A stretch of 7,235 nucleotides of DNA from CALHVX01 sp051027215 (GTDB taxonomy: Bacteria > Pseudomonadota > Gammaproteobacteria > Pseudomonadales > Azotimanducaceae): the NCBI GenBank assembly GCA_051027215.1, contig JBPCXR010000280.1, forward strand, positions 1 through 7,235, read 5' to 3'. Under the pieces are notes generated by a model that had not been told where the DNA came from, did not search any database, and saw only the letters and a program-made list of their open reading frames with translations. Made by a program: the position numbers and the translations under genes. Numbering within the stretch: position 1 is the stretch's first letter; every line of letters begins with the position of its first letter. This document shows, one piece after another, positions 6,563-7,235 of the stretch.

Positions 6563-7102
6563 ATGCAATGGCTCGATCAACTCACCCAGAACAGCGCTCG
6601 GCGTATAGCTCAGCGCAGCTCCAGACGCGGCTTCTTTGGACGACTAGGCGGAGCCATGCTGGGAATCGCCAGCCTGCCGCTTTTGCCGGTGGCACGAGCA
6701 AGCAGCGGCGCTGAACCCTCGCGGGTCCCACCACAGGACACAGGGAACGCCCAAGATCCGGGGGATCCTACCCAATGCGACTATTGGCGCTACTGCGCCA
6801 TCGACGGCTACTTGTGCAGCTGCTGCGGGGGCACCCACAATACCTGCCCACCTGGTACAGAGATGTCGCCGCTGACCTGGATCGGGACTTGCCGAAATCC
6901 AGCCGATGGCCGCAATTATGTGGTTTCCTACAACGATTGCTGTGGCAAGAGCGATTGCGGTCGCTGCCTTTGCAATCGTAATGAAGGCGATAAGCCGGTG
7001 TATCGACCCCAAGCCAACAACGACATCGATTGGTGCATAGGTACCAGCACAAACGTTTACAACTGTTCGACCGCGGTGCTGTTGGGCGTCGCTGAAGGCT
7101 GA
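6563..7102 (+). CDS. aauA: Aromatic-amine-dehydrogenase-type light chain (TTQ subunit), copy 2
   Basis: This 179-residue catalytic subunit has a classic twin-arginine motif (SSRRGFFGRLGG, residues 19-30) and likely cleavage after PVARA at residue 46. The TTQ tryptophans are Trp106 and Trp157, again 51 apart; the conserved aspartates are Asp81 and Asp125. All 14 mature cysteines match copy 1. Over the 108 residues from CDYW to the end I count about 78 identities with copy 1. That is much closer than the two heavy chains, while the leaders and the linker before CDYW differ freely. The residue after the late cysteine is Ser169, as in copy 1, where known enzymes have threonine. A GGGAGA ribosome site, overlapping the last base of the heavy-chain stop, sits six bases before the ATG. 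It is the last recognisable gene of the cluster. Confidence 0.94.
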   Translation: MQWLDQLTQNSARRIAQRSSRRGFFGRLGGAMLGIASLPLLPVARASSGAEPSRVPPQDTGNAQDPGDPTQCDYWRYCAIDGYLCSCCGGTHNTCPPGTEMSPLTWIGTCRNPADGRNYVVSYNDCCGKSDCGRCLCNRNEGDKPVYRPQANNDIDWCIGTSTNVYNCSTAVLLGVAEG

Positions 7103-7140
7103 TTACCCAAACCTTACAGCCGCGTTAAGACCCGCACACA

Positions 7141-7178
7141 GGGCAATGCCCGGGGCGGAGCGATGGCATTGATGCCAT
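7141..7178. terminator. Two small hairpins after the last gene, possible weak terminator
   Basis: GGGC-AAT-GCCC (7141-7151) and ATGGCA-TTGA-TGCCAT (7163-7178) can each fold. They lie 38 and 60 bases after the light chain 2 stop. Neither is followed by a clear T-run, so a standard intrinsic terminator is not demonstrated. The rest of 7103-7235 shows no gene that I can support. Confidence 0.25.
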
Positions 7179-7235
7179 TGACCTAGTCCTATTGTTGCCG
7201 ATGATCCCCTGGAAAAGCAGGTCAGCACTGTAGGC

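Noticed and set aside
6644..7052. Minus-strand open frames opposite light chain 2
   Set aside because: They are antisense to a gene with fully conserved TTQ residues and cysteines; their products are Cys/Arg-rich or Ala-rich shadows with no recognisable domain.
7125..7235. Possible 3' end of a minus-strand gene
   Set aside because: There are fewer than 40 open codons, the adjacent frame is equally open, and no family is recognisable.
1..7235. CRISPR arrays, tRNA or rRNA genes, insertion sequence ends
   Set aside because: No regularly spaced repeats, cloverleaf-like segments, rRNA motifs or transposase frames were seen on reading the window.

Overview
The window is about 7.2 kb of bacterial DNA, most probably from a gammaproteobacterium, possibly a marine heterotroph. 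The taxon is inferred only from the style of the TonB-dependent receptor, moderate GC and ordinary Shine-Dalgarno sites. The core is an aromatic-amine-dehydrogenase type cluster (aau, the relative of the methylamine dehydrogenase mau cluster). These periplasmic enzymes oxidise primary amines to aldehydes plus ammonia, using a tryptophan tryptophylquinone (TTQ) cofactor made from two tryptophans of the light chain.

Left part, minus strand: a TetR-family regulator (1117-1794) is followed by the 5' part of a TonB-dependent outer-membrane receptor (1-1079, cut by the window edge). The two lie 37 bp apart and probably share a transcript. A 91-bp divergent intergenic region (1795-1885) separates them from the amine dehydrogenase genes and holds candidate promoters for both directions.

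Right part, plus strand, seven tightly packed genes: heavy chain 1 (1886-3079), MauE-type membrane protein (3086-3661), MauD-type thioredoxin-like protein (3658-4305), light chain 1 (4308-4850), a mono-haem cytochrome c (4847-5308), then a second heavy chain (5358-6551) and a second light chain (6563-7102). The first five genes match the order aauB-aauE-aauD-aauA-orf-2 that I recall from Alcaligenes faecalis. The extra B-A pair is the unusual part. Both light chains keep the two TTQ tryptophans, the two conserved aspartates and 14 mature-region cysteines, so both look functional. Only one MauE/MauD pair is present, presumably serving both light chains.

Inferred scheme: MauE and MauD support light-chain export and disulfide formation, and the light chains carry twin-arginine leaders. 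Heavy and light chains assemble in the periplasm, and the cytochrome either accepts electrons or helps maturation. No mauG-like di-haem gene and no azurin or amicyanin gene is seen. The TetR regulator may control both transcripts. A similar 13-14 bp sequence lies 46-48 bp ahead of each heavy-chain start. The last 133 bp (7103-7235) contain no convincing gene, only two small hairpins.
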